Part shown: piece by piece, positions 51,350-60,228 of the stretch | Numbering within the stretch: position 1 is the first letter of the stretch | Layout of the letters: each line of letters starts with the position of its first letter | DNA from: DATBHW01 sp035307385 | GTDB lineage: Bacteria; Chloroflexota; Ktedonobacteria; Ktedonobacterales; DATBGS01 | Assembly: GCA_035307385.1 (NCBI GenBank) | Contig: DATGID010000062.1 | Location: 186,001 to 250,000 of the forward strand | Reading direction: 5' to 3' | Length of the DNA stretch: 64,000 bases | The notes under the pieces: model-generated | Told to the model about the DNA's origin: nothing | Databases searched by the model: none | Seen by the model: the letters and a program-made list of their open reading frames with translations, nothing else | Translations under genes and position numbers: made by a program

Positions 51350-51558
51350 GACGACCTCCAATACAACCTATCAGGCAAATTTGGCCTATTCATTCCCCTA
51401 CCCACCTGCCTGAATTCATACAGAGTGGCCCTGATCTGTTCCCCCAAGCCCGCTTAGTATAGCGCAGCCTGCCGGAAAAAGCTAGCCCTCCTGCCCGCTT
51501 TTCCTACTGCATTACCTACTGCCTCTGCAACCAGTCGGGCCGCCTGGAGCCTCTTGTG

Positions 51559-51567
51559 TGCTATAAT
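51559..51567 (+). promoter_or_regulatory. Extended -10 promoter element upstream of secA
   Basis: TG-C-TATAAT at 51559-51567, with no good -35. Transcript would start about 185 bases before the secA ATG. Confidence 0.5.
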
Positions 51568-51646
51568 GACTGTGAATTGATAAGGACGAACCAACTGCAA
51601 CAATCGTCTGTACCCATTCGTTGATAGACGTGGGCAGGAATATCAG

Positions 51647-51748
51647 ATGTATGATTTCCAACCTGCCCGCAAGCAACATGAACCTTCTATAATCAGACAA
51701 CGAGCGAAACGCCAAATCGTCCCGCTGCTGCACGAAATAAAGGGGTGA
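51647..51748 (+). CDS. Possible leader ORF upstream of secA
   Basis: 33 codons: MYDFQPARKQHEPSIIRQRA, then KRQIVPLLHEIKG. ATG has GCAGGA seven to eight bases upstream, and the stop codon TGA (51746-51748) lies nine bases before the secA ATG, within its ribosome-binding region. The peptide is basic and has no signal sequence, unlike SecM. It may couple translation to secA, or may be chance. Confidence 0.35.
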   Translation: MYDFQPARKQHEPSIIRQRAKRQIVPLLHEIKG

Positions 51749-51757
51749 TTGCCACCA

Positions 51758-54700
51758 ATGAGCATTCTTACCAAGATCATGGGTGATCCCAACGAGCGCG
51801 AGCTAAAAAAAATTCGGCCCATCGTTGCCCGCATCAACGATCTGGAGCCGGAGATTGAAAAGCTGAGCGACGAGGAGTTGCGTGGCAAAACCGCTGAGTT
51901 CCGCCAATTGATTGATGCCGCCGTCGAAGACGCCGAAGATGAAGAAGAAGCGGCAAAGCAGCGCAACGAGATGCTCGATGAACTCTTGCCGGAAGCCTTC
52001 GCCGTCGTGCGCGAAGCAGGCAGACGCTCGATTGGCATGCGCCATTACGATGTGCAGATGATTGGCGGCATCGTGCTGCACCAGGGCAAGATCGCCGAAA
52101 TGGGCACGGGCGAAGGCAAGACGCTGGTCGCCACCTTGCCATCCTACCTCAACGCCCTGACCAGCCTGGGCGTGCATATCGTCACCGTCAACGACTACCT
52201 TGCCAAACGTGACCGCGAATGGATGGGGCGCATCCACGAATTTCTGGGGCTGAGTGTTGGCGTCATCCTGACCACGCAAAACCCCATGGGGCCAGAACGC
52301 CGCGAAGCTTATCAAGCCGATATTACCTATGGTACCAACAATGAACTGGGCTTCGATTATCTGCGCGACAACATGGCCGCTGATCTTGCCCTGTGCGCCC
52401 AGCGCCCGCTCAATTACGCCATCGTTGACGAAGTGGATAACATCCTGATCGACGAGGCCCGCACGCCGCTGATTATCTCCGGCCAGGCTGAAGAATCCGC
52501 CGAGATGTACGCCAAGTTCGCCAGACTCGTCCCGCGCCTCAAAGAAGAAGAAGATTACCTCGTCGATTTGAAGTCCCATACCGTCGCCATCCTCGACCCT
52601 GGCATCGAAAAGATGGAGCGTATGCTGGGCGTCAAAAATATCTATGCCGACATGAACTTGACGCGCTACCTGGACAATGCCCTCAAAGCGCAGGCGCTCT
52701 TCAAGCGCGATAAAGACTACCTCGTTCGTGATGGCGAAGTCATCATCGTCGATGAATTTACGGGCCGCCTGATGATTGGCCGCCGCTATAACGAAGGGCT
52801 GCATCAGGCTATCGAAGCCAAAGAAAACGTCAAGGTCCAGAACGAAAATCGCACCATCGCCACCGTCACCTTCCAGAATTATTTCCGCCTCTATAAAAAG
52901 CTGGCGGGCATGACCGGCACAGCGCTGACCGAGGCCGAAGAGTTCAACAAGATTTATAAGTTGGATGTAATAACCATTCCTACCAACAAGCCAAGGATTC
53001 GCGACGACATGGCCGACCTGATCTACAAGTCGGAAGAAGGCAAGTTCGACGCGGTGGTCGAAGAGATCAAGCTGCGCCATGAGGCGGGGCAGCCAGTGCT
53101 GGTGGGCACGACCTCCGTCGAACTCTCGGAATATCTGAGCGAGAAGCTGAATCGTCAGGGCATCGAACACAACGTGTTGAACGCGAAGTTCCACGAAAAA
53201 GAGGCGCACGTCATCGCCAATGCTGGCAAGACCGGCGCTGTCACCATTGCTACCAATATGGCTGGCCGGGGCACCGACATTTTGCTAGGCGGCAATCCTG
53301 ACGAACTGGTCGATAGCATCCTGCGCGAATGGGACATCGATCTGGACATGGCAAGCGAAGATGACCGCGCCGAGGCGCTGGAAGAAGCAAAGAAGCGCTG
53401 CGAAGAAGATCGCAAGCGTGTGCTGCGCGTGGAGCAACTGCGCGCCTGCCAGACCGTTGACCAGCATCTTCAGGACATCTACGCGGAACGCAAGATCGAC
53501 CCCGACGAAGCCACCAGCGAGCAGCGCCAGAAAGCCGAGGCCGATGCCCGCAAGCGCTACGCTCGTTATCTGCGTCACTTTGAAGACGAAGTGCTGCAAG
53601 AAAAAGAAATTGACCCGGAAACAGCCACGCCCGAACAGCGCAAATCAGTTGCCAAAGAGGCCGATCAGCGCCGGGCCGAACAATACGAGCGCGAAATGAG
53701 CATGCGCGGGCTGCACATCATCGGCACCGAACGCCACGAAGCGCGCCGCATCGACAACCAGCTTCGTGGCCGCTCGGGCCGCCAGGGCGACCCCGGCTCG
53801 TCGCGCTTCTATCTCTCGCTGCAAGACGAACTGATGCGCCGCTTCGGCACGGACCGTGTTGCCGGATTGATGGACCGCATCGGCATGGATGACAGCATGC
53901 CCATCGAAAGCCCGCTGGCGAGCAAATTCATTGAACAGGCGCAAACTAAGGTTGAGGGTTTTAACTTCGACATTCGTAAAAACGTCGTCGATTATGATGA
54001 TGTGATCGCCAAGCAGCGCGAAGTCATCTATGCCGACCGACGCGCAATCCTGGAGCGCGCCAATCTGCGCTCGAAGATTCTGCAAATGATCGAAGCGGAA
54101 ATTGAGCGCATCGTCGCTGCCCATACGCAGGCTCCCTCACCCGACAACTGGAACCTGGATGAACTCATCCAGACGCTCAAACCCTGGTTCGAGGTGCCAG
54201 ACGATATTTTCCCCGACAACCTCAATACCCTCCGGCGCGAGGTGTTGATTGAGAAGCTTATCAAGCTGGCCCGCAAGACGTATAAAGCCAAAGAAGAGAA
54301 GGTGCGGCAGGAATTCACTGAAGAAGGTGAAGACAAAGGCACTGAGATCATGCGCTCTGTGGAGCGTCAGTTCATGCTGCAAGTGGTCGACCGGCTCTGG
54401 ATGGACCACATCGACGCGATAGATGTCTTGCGCGCGGGCATTGGCCTGCGCGGCGTGGGCCAGCGCGACCCCAAAGTCGAGTTCCAGCGCGAAGCCTTTG
54501 CCATGTTCGATGACCTCAAGCTTGCCATCCAGCACGACATCGCCGACCAGATGATGCGCGTCCAGATTACGCGGAAAATCGAGGAACAACCCAAGCCCAA
54601 AGCCATGCCGCGCAATATGCGCACCAACCTGGAGCAGATTGCCGCCGCCAGCCGCCAGGCGAAATCAGATGGCGCGGGCGGCGTGCGCGCTCCGAAAGCG

Positions 54701-54970
54701 CTGCCGATGCCTTCCGGCAATGGTAATGGACACAGCAAAGTGAACGGGCACGGCAAACCAGGCCAGGCTGCGCGCACTCAGGGGCCACAGCCCAAACCCA
54801 AGCAGCAACCTGTCATGGCCGGGGCGCGCGGACCACAGCAGGCGCAAAAAGCAGGAGCCAGGCCAGCCGCGCAAGGGCCATCACAGCCCATCGACCCGCG
54901 CCACATTGGTCGCAACGACCCCTGTTACTGCGGCAGCGGCAAGAAGTACAAGCTCTGCCACGGGAAATAA
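51758..54970 (+). CDS. secA: Protein translocase ATPase SecA
   Basis: 1070 residues, longer than the usual 840-900. NBD1 has Walker A MGTGEGKTLVATL (about 112-122) and DEVDNILIDEAR. NBD2 has TNMAGRGTDILLGGNPDE and RGRSGRQGDPGSSRFYLS. An inserted charged helical segment of about 115 residues (near 530-645) sits within NBD2, just before GLHIIGTERHEARR. The C-terminus has a low-complexity linker and a zinc-binding NDPCYCGSGKKYKLCHG. SecA drives preproteins through SecYEG. ATG 51758 follows AGGGGTG; a TTG nine bases earlier is possible. Confidence 0.97.
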   Translation: MSILTKIMGDPNERELKKIRPIVARINDLEPEIEKLSDEELRGKTAEFRQLIDAAVEDAEDEEEAAKQRNEMLDELLPEAFAVVREAGRRSIGMRHYDVQMIGGIVLHQGKIAEMGTGEGKTLVATLPSYLNALTSLGVHIVTVNDYLAKRDREWMGRIHEFLGLSVGVILTTQNPMGPERREAYQADITYGTNNELGFDYLRDNMAADLALCAQRPLNYAIVDEVDNILIDEARTPLIISGQAEESAEMYAKFARLVPRLKEEEDYLVDLKSHTVAILDPGIEKMERMLGVKNIYADMNLTRYLDNALKAQALFKRDKDYLVRDGEVIIVDEFTGRLMIGRRYNEGLHQAIEAKENVKVQNENRTIATVTFQNYFRLYKKLAGMTGTALTEAEEFNKIYKLDVITIPTNKPRIRDDMADLIYKSEEGKFDAVVEEIKLRHEAGQPVLVGTTSVELSEYLSEKLNRQGIEHNVLNAKFHEKEAHVIANAGKTGAVTIATNMAGRGTDILLGGNPDELVDSILREWDIDLDMASEDDRAEALEEAKKRCEEDRKRVLRVEQLRACQTVDQHLQDIYAERKIDPDEATSEQRQKAEADARKRYARYLRHFEDEVLQEKEIDPETATPEQRKSVAKEADQRRAEQYEREMSMRGLHIIGTERHEARRIDNQLRGRSGRQGDPGSSRFYLSLQDELMRRFGTDRVAGLMDRIGMDDSMPIESPLASKFIEQAQTKVEGFNFDIRKNVVDYDDVIAKQREVIYADRRAILERANLRSKILQMIEAEIERIVAAHTQAPSPDNWNLDELIQTLKPWFEVPDDIFPDNLNTLRREVLIEKLIKLARKTYKAKEEKVRQEFTEEGEDKGTEIMRSVERQFMLQVVDRLWMDHIDAIDVLRAGIGLRGVGQRDPKVEFQREAFAMFDDLKLAIQHDIADQMMRVQITRKIEEQPKPKAMPRNMRTNLEQIAAASRQAKSDGAGGVRAPKALPMPSGNGNGHSKVNGHGKPGQAARTQGPQPKPKQQPVMAGARGPQQAQKAGARPAAQGPSQPIDPRHIGRNDPCYCGSGKKYKLCHGK

Positions 54971-55037
54971 GAGATGATGAAGAGAAGCCACCGGCGTCGC
55001 CTGGAAGGCGACGCCGGTGGCTTCTCTTCATCATCTC
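54971..55037. terminator. Perfect long-stem hairpin between secA and hbd
   Basis: About 31-base complementary arms, from GAGATGATGAAGAGAAGCC to GGCTTCTCTTCATCATCTC, with a three- to five-base loop. It overlaps the 3' ends of the convergent secA and dehydrogenase genes and has no T-tract. Confidence 0.65.
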
Positions 55038-55899
55038 ACAACTCGCTCATGTTATAGAAGCCGCGGCCATTCTTCTTGCCAAAGCGCCGAAGCAGGACCA
55101 TCCTTTTGAGCAGCGGCGGCGGCGCGTAGATCGGGTCTTTGAACTCCTCGTAGATAGCCTCCGCAGCGTAAAGCGTCGTATCCAGCCCCACATAATCGAG
55201 CAGTTCAAACGGCCCCATCGGATAGCCGCAGCCCAGCTTCATGCTCGTGTCGATGTCTTCCATCGTCGCAAAGCCTTGCTCATACATGCGCACTGCCGCC
55301 AGCATATAGGGAATCAGCAAGAAATTGACGATGAAGCCCGCGCGGTCCTTGGCAACCACGGGCGTTTTGCCCAGCGAGCGCGCAAAACTCTTCAACGTCT
55401 CCACCGTCTCGTCGCTGGTGGCAATCGTGCGCACCACTTCCACCAGCTTCATCACCGGTGCTGGATTAAAAAAGTGCAGCCCGGCAATGCGGTCCTGGCG
55501 ATTGGTAGAGGCCGCCATCTCGGTAATGGTTAGCGACGAGGTGTTGGTGGCAATCAGCGCTTCAGGCCGCAGAATGCGATCAAGATGAGGAAAGAGTTGA
55601 AGCTTCTTTTCCATATTCTCAACTATCACCTCAATCACCAGATCGCAGTCGCGAAAATCTTCCAGGTTCAGCGTGCTGCGCAGCCGCCCGCGCGCCTCCT
55701 GCGCCTGCGCTTCGCTGAGCTTCTGCTTGCCCACCAGCATATCCCACGCGCCGTAAATGCGCCCCAGCCCCTTATCAAGCAGTTCCTGGTTGACCTCATG
55801 CACAATCGTCTCATATCCCGACTGCGCGCAGGTCTGGGCAATACCGCTGCCCATCAACCCGCAACCAATCACCCCGACCCGTTTAATCTCAATCGCCAT
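55036..55899 (-). CDS. 3-hydroxybutyryl-CoA dehydrogenase
   Basis: 287 residues. NAD-binding motif RVGVIGCGLMGSGIAQTCAQ (7-26), then CDLVIEVIVENMEKKLQLF and the catalytic region NTSSLTITEMA ... IAGLHFFNPAPVMKLVEVV with the His/Asn pair. The C-terminal domain has AGFIVNFLLIPYMLAA and MKLGCGYPMGPFELLDYVGLDT. It oxidises (S)-3-hydroxyacyl-CoA in fatty-acid or butanoate metabolism. ATG after AAGGAG. It lies within 6 kb of the acyl-CoA ligase operon but on the opposite strand. Confidence 0.95.
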   Translation of the reverse strand: MAIEIKRVGVIGCGLMGSGIAQTCAQSGYETIVHEVNQELLDKGLGRIYGAWDMLVGKQKLSEAQAQEARGRLRSTLNLEDFRDCDLVIEVIVENMEKKLQLFPHLDRILRPEALIATNTSSLTITEMAASTNRQDRIAGLHFFNPAPVMKLVEVVRTIATSDETVETLKSFARSLGKTPVVAKDRAGFIVNFLLIPYMLAAVRMYEQGFATMEDIDTSMKLGCGYPMGPFELLDYVGLDTTLYAAEAIYEEFKDPIYAPPPLLKRMVLLRRFGKKNGRGFYNMSEL

Positions 55900-55950
55900 T
55901 GATCGTATCTCCTTCTTGGAGCTTCCCCGCGTAAGTGGGGACAGCTTTGA

Positions 55951-56583
55951 TTATGGATGCTCCTGGGCAAACGCCTGCCACTTCTGAACCACAGAGGCAA
56001 TCTTGGGCCGCCCATTCTCGCGCCGCTCGGCTGGCGGACTCCAGGCCCCGTGGGTTACTGCCGCCTCTTTGCGCAGCGCGCCCAGCACCGAAAAATAGCG
56101 CATCTCTTCGGGCAGAAAAAGCTCGCCCGCTCCGGGCGTTTGCTCGAAATAAAAATACTGCCCATGCTGCGCGTACCACTCGCGTATCTCCGCCAGTGTC
56201 GGGGCGGGATGCGGATGATACGCCGCGAGATCAAGCTGAAGCTGTCCAAAAGGAAAGCAGTGCAGGTGCGCGTGAAAGACCGTCTGGCGAAAAATGCCAT
56301 GCTCGAAAAAGACCGGCTGGCGATAGGCCCAGCGCAAGAACTCGTCGGCCCGGGCTTTCATCTGCAAAAACTCGGCCTCAAGCTGGGCGGGCACCGTGCC
56401 ATAGCAGCTATAATGCGCCTTGGGCACCAGCAGCAGATGCCCCTCGATCAATGGGGCATGATCGACCAGCAAGAAAAATGATTGGCTTTCAGTTAGAATA
56501 TGAGCGAGGTCCTGGCGAACACAAAACGGACAGTCTGCGCGGGGCTGCGGCACCTCCAGCGCAGGTTGTTGCTCCAAACCCAT
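55951..56583 (-). CDS. HIT-family (histidine triad) protein with C-terminal extension
   Basis: 210 residues. HIT fold: DCPFCVRQDLAHILTES, DHAPLIEGHLLLVPKAHY, and the triad TVFHAHLHCFPF (H-x-H-x-H). The additional C-terminal 90 residues (WYAQHGQYFYFEQTPGAGE, RYFSVLGALRKEAAVTHG) are more like a CwfJ/aprataxin-style second lobe. Nucleotide hydrolase or transferase is likely. ATG 56583 follows GAGGA. It is adjacent to the dehydrogenase gene by 51 bases. Confidence 0.85.
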   Translation of the reverse strand: MGLEQQPALEVPQPRADCPFCVRQDLAHILTESQSFFLLVDHAPLIEGHLLLVPKAHYSCYGTVPAQLEAEFLQMKARADEFLRWAYRQPVFFEHGIFRQTVFHAHLHCFPFGQLQLDLAAYHPHPAPTLAEIREWYAQHGQYFYFEQTPGAGELFLPEEMRYFSVLGALRKEAAVTHGAWSPPAERRENGRPKIASVVQKWQAFAQEHP

Positions 56584-56770
56584 CAAACGGTTCCTCGAAA
56601 CAGTGCCCCTGCCCGCGCCCGCTGCAAGCACGCGCAGCAGGATAGGCAGGTGGATTTCAGGTATCCTTAGTCAGGTATCTCTGGTTTAGTATACAAAGGA
56701 AAGCCGGGCTGGTGCAACTGCCAGGTGGCCTGCCCTGAAGCTGCCGGTGAACCAACGGCCAGGCGGCATC

Positions 56771-56799
56771 TTGACAGCGGCCCCATAATGAGATACTAT
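56771..56799 (+). promoter_or_regulatory. Strong sigma70-like promoter of tRNA-Gln / glmU
   Basis: Perfect TTGACA (56771-56776), 17-base spacer, TACTAT (56794-56799), 35 bases before the tRNA 5' end. Confidence 0.7.
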
Positions 56800-56834
56800 A
56801 CATGAGGGCCAAACAATATGGCCCATCAACATAC

Positions 56835-56905
56835 TGGGGTGTGGCCAAGCGGTAAGGCAGCGGACTTTGGATCCGCGATCCCAGGTTCGAATCCTGGCAC
56901 CCCAG
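56835..56905 (+). tRNA. tRNA-Gln (anticodon TTG)
   Basis: A full cloverleaf. Acceptor stem TGGGGTG/CACCCCA, D-stem GCC/GGC, anticodon stem GCGGA/TCCGC with loop CTTTGGA (anticodon TTG, reading CAA/CAG), T-stem CCAGG/CCTGG with loop TTCGAAT. Discriminator G; CCA is not encoded. A near-perfect promoter lies 36 bases upstream. Frames through this gene yield the familiar artefact WPSGKAADFG, which is not a protein. Confidence 0.97.
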
Positions 56906-56952
56906 CCCCTGAGTATTCCTTGGGACATTCCCTGAGAGGCGCAACTGCGATC

Positions 56953-58425
56953 ATGAGAGGACTCGCTGCCCTGGTACTGGCAGCCGGGAAGGGCACGCGG
57001 ATGCGGTCTCGGTTGCCAAAAGTGCTTCATCCCCTGGCCGGTCGTCCAATGCTGGAACACGCGCTGGCCGCCGTCGAGGGTTTATCCCCCACTGCTGAAG
57101 CTGCCGCGCCCGGCGAAGCGTCAGACGACCCCGCGCCGATAGTGGTGGTCGTCGGGCCAGATGCCGACGCCGATCTCATTCGTTCCGTCTTTGCTGGCCG
57201 CTGCCTCTTTGCCACACAACAAGAGCAACTGGGCACCGCCGACGCCGTACTGGCCGCGCAAGCAGTTATGGCATCGCTTTCGCCCGCGCCAACCCATATC
57301 TTGATTCTGCCAGGCGACGGCCCGCTGCTGACGACATACACGCTGCGGTCCTTGTTGGAAGCGGCGCAGCAGAGCGCTAGCCCGCTCGCCTTTCTGACGA
57401 CCCAAGAACCCAACCCAACCGGCTATGGGCGCGTGGTGCGCGATGGGCGGGGGCAAGTCGCAGCGATTATTGAAGAGAAGAACGCCACGCCTCAGCAGCG
57501 CGCCATCACCGAGATCAATACCTCTATCTATTGCATCAAAGCTGATTGGCTATGGGAACACCTGCCGCATGTCCAGCGCAATCCTGTCAGCGGCGAATAT
57601 TACCTCGTCGATCTGGTCGAGATGGCTGCCAGACAAGGGCGTACCATCCCCACCGTCAGCGCGCCGCTGGAAGAAGTCATGGGCGTCAACGACCGAGTGC
57701 AGCTTGCCCAGGCCGAAAGCGTCATGCGCCGCCGCATTCTGGAGCGGCTGATGCTCAGTGGTGTCACCATCACCGACCCGGCCAGCACGTTCATCGACGC
57801 CAGCGTGCAGATCGGCCAGGATACCGTTATTCGTCCATTCACCACAATTAGCGGCAGCACGACCATTGGCCGCGACTGCGTCATAGGCCCGCAGAGTGTC
57901 ATCAGGGATAGCCAGATTGGCGACACCTGCGAGATCATCGGCTCCTGGCTGGAAGAGGCCACGCTGGACGCCGAAGTGCATGTTGGGCCGATGAGCCACC
58001 TGCGCCCGGGAGCGCATCTTGCGAGCCATGTCCGTCTGGGGAATTATGCCGAGGTCAAAAAATCGTTTATCGGCGCGGGTACGCAGATGCACCATTTCAG
58101 CTATATGGGCGATGCGACCGTTGGCGAAAATGTCAATATCGCAGCGGGCACCATTACCTGCAATTACGATGGGACGCCCATCAAAAAGAAAACCTTTATT
58201 GAAGACGAGGCGTTTATTGGCTCCGACACGCTTTTTGTTGCGCCGGTGCGCATGGGGCGCGGGGCTGCAACTGGCGCGGGTGCGGTCGTCAATCATGATG
58301 TTCCGCCAGATACCCTGGTAGTTGGCATGCCCGCCCGCGCTATTCGTCGCGTTCGCACTACGAAAGGAGAAACAGCGCAGCCAACTTCCCCCGATACGCC
58401 TGAGCGCGGAGCGGGAGAGGAATAG
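56953..58425 (+). CDS. glmU: Bifunctional GlmU (UDP-GlcNAc pyrophosphorylase / GlcN-1-P acetyltransferase)
   Basis: 490 residues. N-terminal nucleotidyltransferase LAALVLAAGKGTRMRSRLPKVLHPLAG with the uridylyl site; linker; then C-terminal left-handed beta-helix hexapeptide repeats (TVIRPFTTISGSTTIGRDCV, NIAAGTITCNYDG) of the acetyltransferase. It makes UDP-GlcNAc for peptidoglycan and teichoic acids. The true start is ATG 56953, 47 bases after the tRNA; the long upstream frame is the tRNA gene. It is co-directional with the tRNA, so a shared transcript is likely. Confidence 0.96.
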   Translation: MRGLAALVLAAGKGTRMRSRLPKVLHPLAGRPMLEHALAAVEGLSPTAEAAAPGEASDDPAPIVVVVGPDADADLIRSVFAGRCLFATQQEQLGTADAVLAAQAVMASLSPAPTHILILPGDGPLLTTYTLRSLLEAAQQSASPLAFLTTQEPNPTGYGRVVRDGRGQVAAIIEEKNATPQQRAITEINTSIYCIKADWLWEHLPHVQRNPVSGEYYLVDLVEMAARQGRTIPTVSAPLEEVMGVNDRVQLAQAESVMRRRILERLMLSGVTITDPASTFIDASVQIGQDTVIRPFTTISGSTTIGRDCVIGPQSVIRDSQIGDTCEIIGSWLEEATLDAEVHVGPMSHLRPGAHLASHVRLGNYAEVKKSFIGAGTQMHHFSYMGDATVGENVNIAAGTITCNYDGTPIKKKTFIEDEAFIGSDTLFVAPVRMGRGAATGAGAVVNHDVPPDTLVVGMPARAIRRVRTTKGETAQPTSPDTPERGAGEE

Positions 58426-58433
58426 GCCATCTT

Positions 58434-59939
58434 ATGGATAGTAGTGGTTCATCTAGTCCGCTCTCTACGTTTTTCACTGCTCAGCATGCTGTCAGTGCCC
58501 ATCCGCTTCTGCATGTGGCGGCAACTTTTGTGACCTCCACTCAGGACAGCATCGCCCCCACTGCATGGACCTCCGTTGAGTGGCTTCAGCTTGTTGGCAT
58601 TCTTATCGCGTTAGTCTTATCGGCCTGCTCATCCGCCGCCGAAACGGCGCTCACCTCGGTCAGCCGCATCAAAATCAAGAATCTGGTGGAAGAAGGCGAC
58701 GCCACCGCCCGGCAGATCGAGCACCTGCTGACCGAACCCAACAAGTTCCTCACCACCATTCTGGTCATCAACAACGTGGCCGTCATCGTCGCCTCGACAC
58801 TGGCAACCGTCCTGGCCCTCAAAATGACCCAAAGCTGGGGAGAACTCATCTCCACGCTGCTGATAGCGCTGGTCGTGCTGATCTTCTGCGAGATCACCCC
58901 CAAGACCGCTGCCGTTCAGAACCCGGAGCGCTGGGCGCGCGTGCTGGTTCATCCGGTGCAGGGCGCGGCCTGGCTTTTGACGCCGGTGATCTGGTTCCTG
59001 GGCGTCATCACCGCGTCTCTGGTGCGTCTGCTGGGCGGGCGAGTGCGGCGGCGCGGCCCCTTCGTCACCGAAGAGGAACTGCGCATGCTGGTCACCGTCG
59101 GCGAAGAAGAGGGCATCATCGAAGAAGAAGAGCGCGAGATGATTCACAGCATCTTCGAGCTAGGTGATCGTCCCGTGCGCGAGATCATGGTGCCACGCAT
59201 CGATATGGTCACGCTGGAAGGCGAAGACACGCTGGATGAAGCGTCCACGCTGATTATGCAGGGCGGGCAATCGCGCATTCCGGTCTATGAGGACACCATC
59301 GATAATATCATCGGCGTCCTCTACGCCAAAGACCTGCTGCGCCACCTGCGCCTGGGGAACATGCAAGCCAGGGTGCGCGATTTCGTGCGCCCCGCCTACT
59401 TTGTCCCCGAATCCAAGAAGCTGGATGATCTGCTGCACGAGCTTCAGCACCAGCGCATTCATATGGCGATTGTAGTCGATGAATATGGCGCGGTCGCTGG
59501 CCTGGTGACCATTGAAGACCTGGTGGAAGAGATCATCGGCGACATTCAGGATGAGTACGACAAAGAAGAGGTGCTGTACGAGCGTCTGGGCGACGATGAA
59601 TACGAGATGGACGCCAAAATCAGCATAGACGATTTTAACGAACTGCTCGATACCAAACTCACCGACGAGGATTACGATACCCTGGGCGGCTTCGTCTACA
59701 CCCAACTGGATAAAGTGCCCAGCGTGGGCGATGAGGTGAAGTATCAGAACCTGACGCTGACCGTGCTTTCCACCAAAGGGCGGCGCATCACCAAGGTCAG
59801 GGTCATCCGCCATGCAGAGGACCATCACGCTCCAGATGAGGATGAAGATGCCCATCAGCAGCACGCCCAGAACGGCGCGCAGTCCAACCACCGCAGCCAT
59901 TCAGAACGCAGCAGCGCTAGCAATCTGCACGCTGAATGA
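58434..59939 (+). CDS. CNNM/CorC family transporter (DUF21, CBS pair, CorC_HlyC)
   Basis: 501 residues. DUF21 membrane domain (about 45-205, LVGILIALVLSACSSAAETALTSVS, then LTTILVINNVAVIVASTL, helices at 125-145 and 175-190), acidic linker, two CBS domains (VPRIDMVTLEGEDTLDEAS, AGLVTIEDLVEEIIGDIQDE) and a C-terminal CorC_HlyC domain (LGDDEYEMDAKISIDDF). Members transport Mg2+/Co2+. A 60-residue His/Asp-rich tail (AEDHHAPDEDEDAHQQHAQ) is unusual. ATG with GAGAGGA; eight bases after glmU. Confidence 0.92.
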   Translation: MDSSGSSSPLSTFFTAQHAVSAHPLLHVAATFVTSTQDSIAPTAWTSVEWLQLVGILIALVLSACSSAAETALTSVSRIKIKNLVEEGDATARQIEHLLTEPNKFLTTILVINNVAVIVASTLATVLALKMTQSWGELISTLLIALVVLIFCEITPKTAAVQNPERWARVLVHPVQGAAWLLTPVIWFLGVITASLVRLLGGRVRRRGPFVTEEELRMLVTVGEEEGIIEEEEREMIHSIFELGDRPVREIMVPRIDMVTLEGEDTLDEASTLIMQGGQSRIPVYEDTIDNIIGVLYAKDLLRHLRLGNMQARVRDFVRPAYFVPESKKLDDLLHELQHQRIHMAIVVDEYGAVAGLVTIEDLVEEIIGDIQDEYDKEEVLYERLGDDEYEMDAKISIDDFNELLDTKLTDEDYDTLGGFVYTQLDKVPSVGDEVKYQNLTLTVLSTKGRRITKVRVIRHAEDHHAPDEDEDAHQQHAQNGAQSNHRSHSERSSASNLHAE

Positions 59940-60228
59940 ACGCCCCTCCAAGAACTGCGTGGACATCTCATGTTACAATACTACACAGAATGAAGCATAA
60001 GCGGGCAGCGGTTTGGGAATAAAACCATCTGTTCTGCCCAGCCGCGTGTATTCATTGAAGAATCGTCTCTTCTAGCGGCACCTGTAGACCGTGCTGGTAA
60101 GGAAGGAAAAAACGTAATGACCGTAGGCAATGCTCATGGAGCGCTGAGGCAGACTCAGTGCGCCATAGCAGAAAGCGAGGGTCGTTGGCCGCGCATCTGT
60201 GCCCTATGCTGGGAAAGCGAGGGGCGTT

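Noticed and set aside
51803..53209. 468-codon minus-strand frame inside secA
   Set aside because: Antisense shadow of secA without a start site or domain.
56818..56952. N-terminal extension of GlmU through the tRNA gene
   Set aside because: The residues WPSGKAADFG are a known translation artefact of tRNA genes; GlmU begins at ATG 56953.
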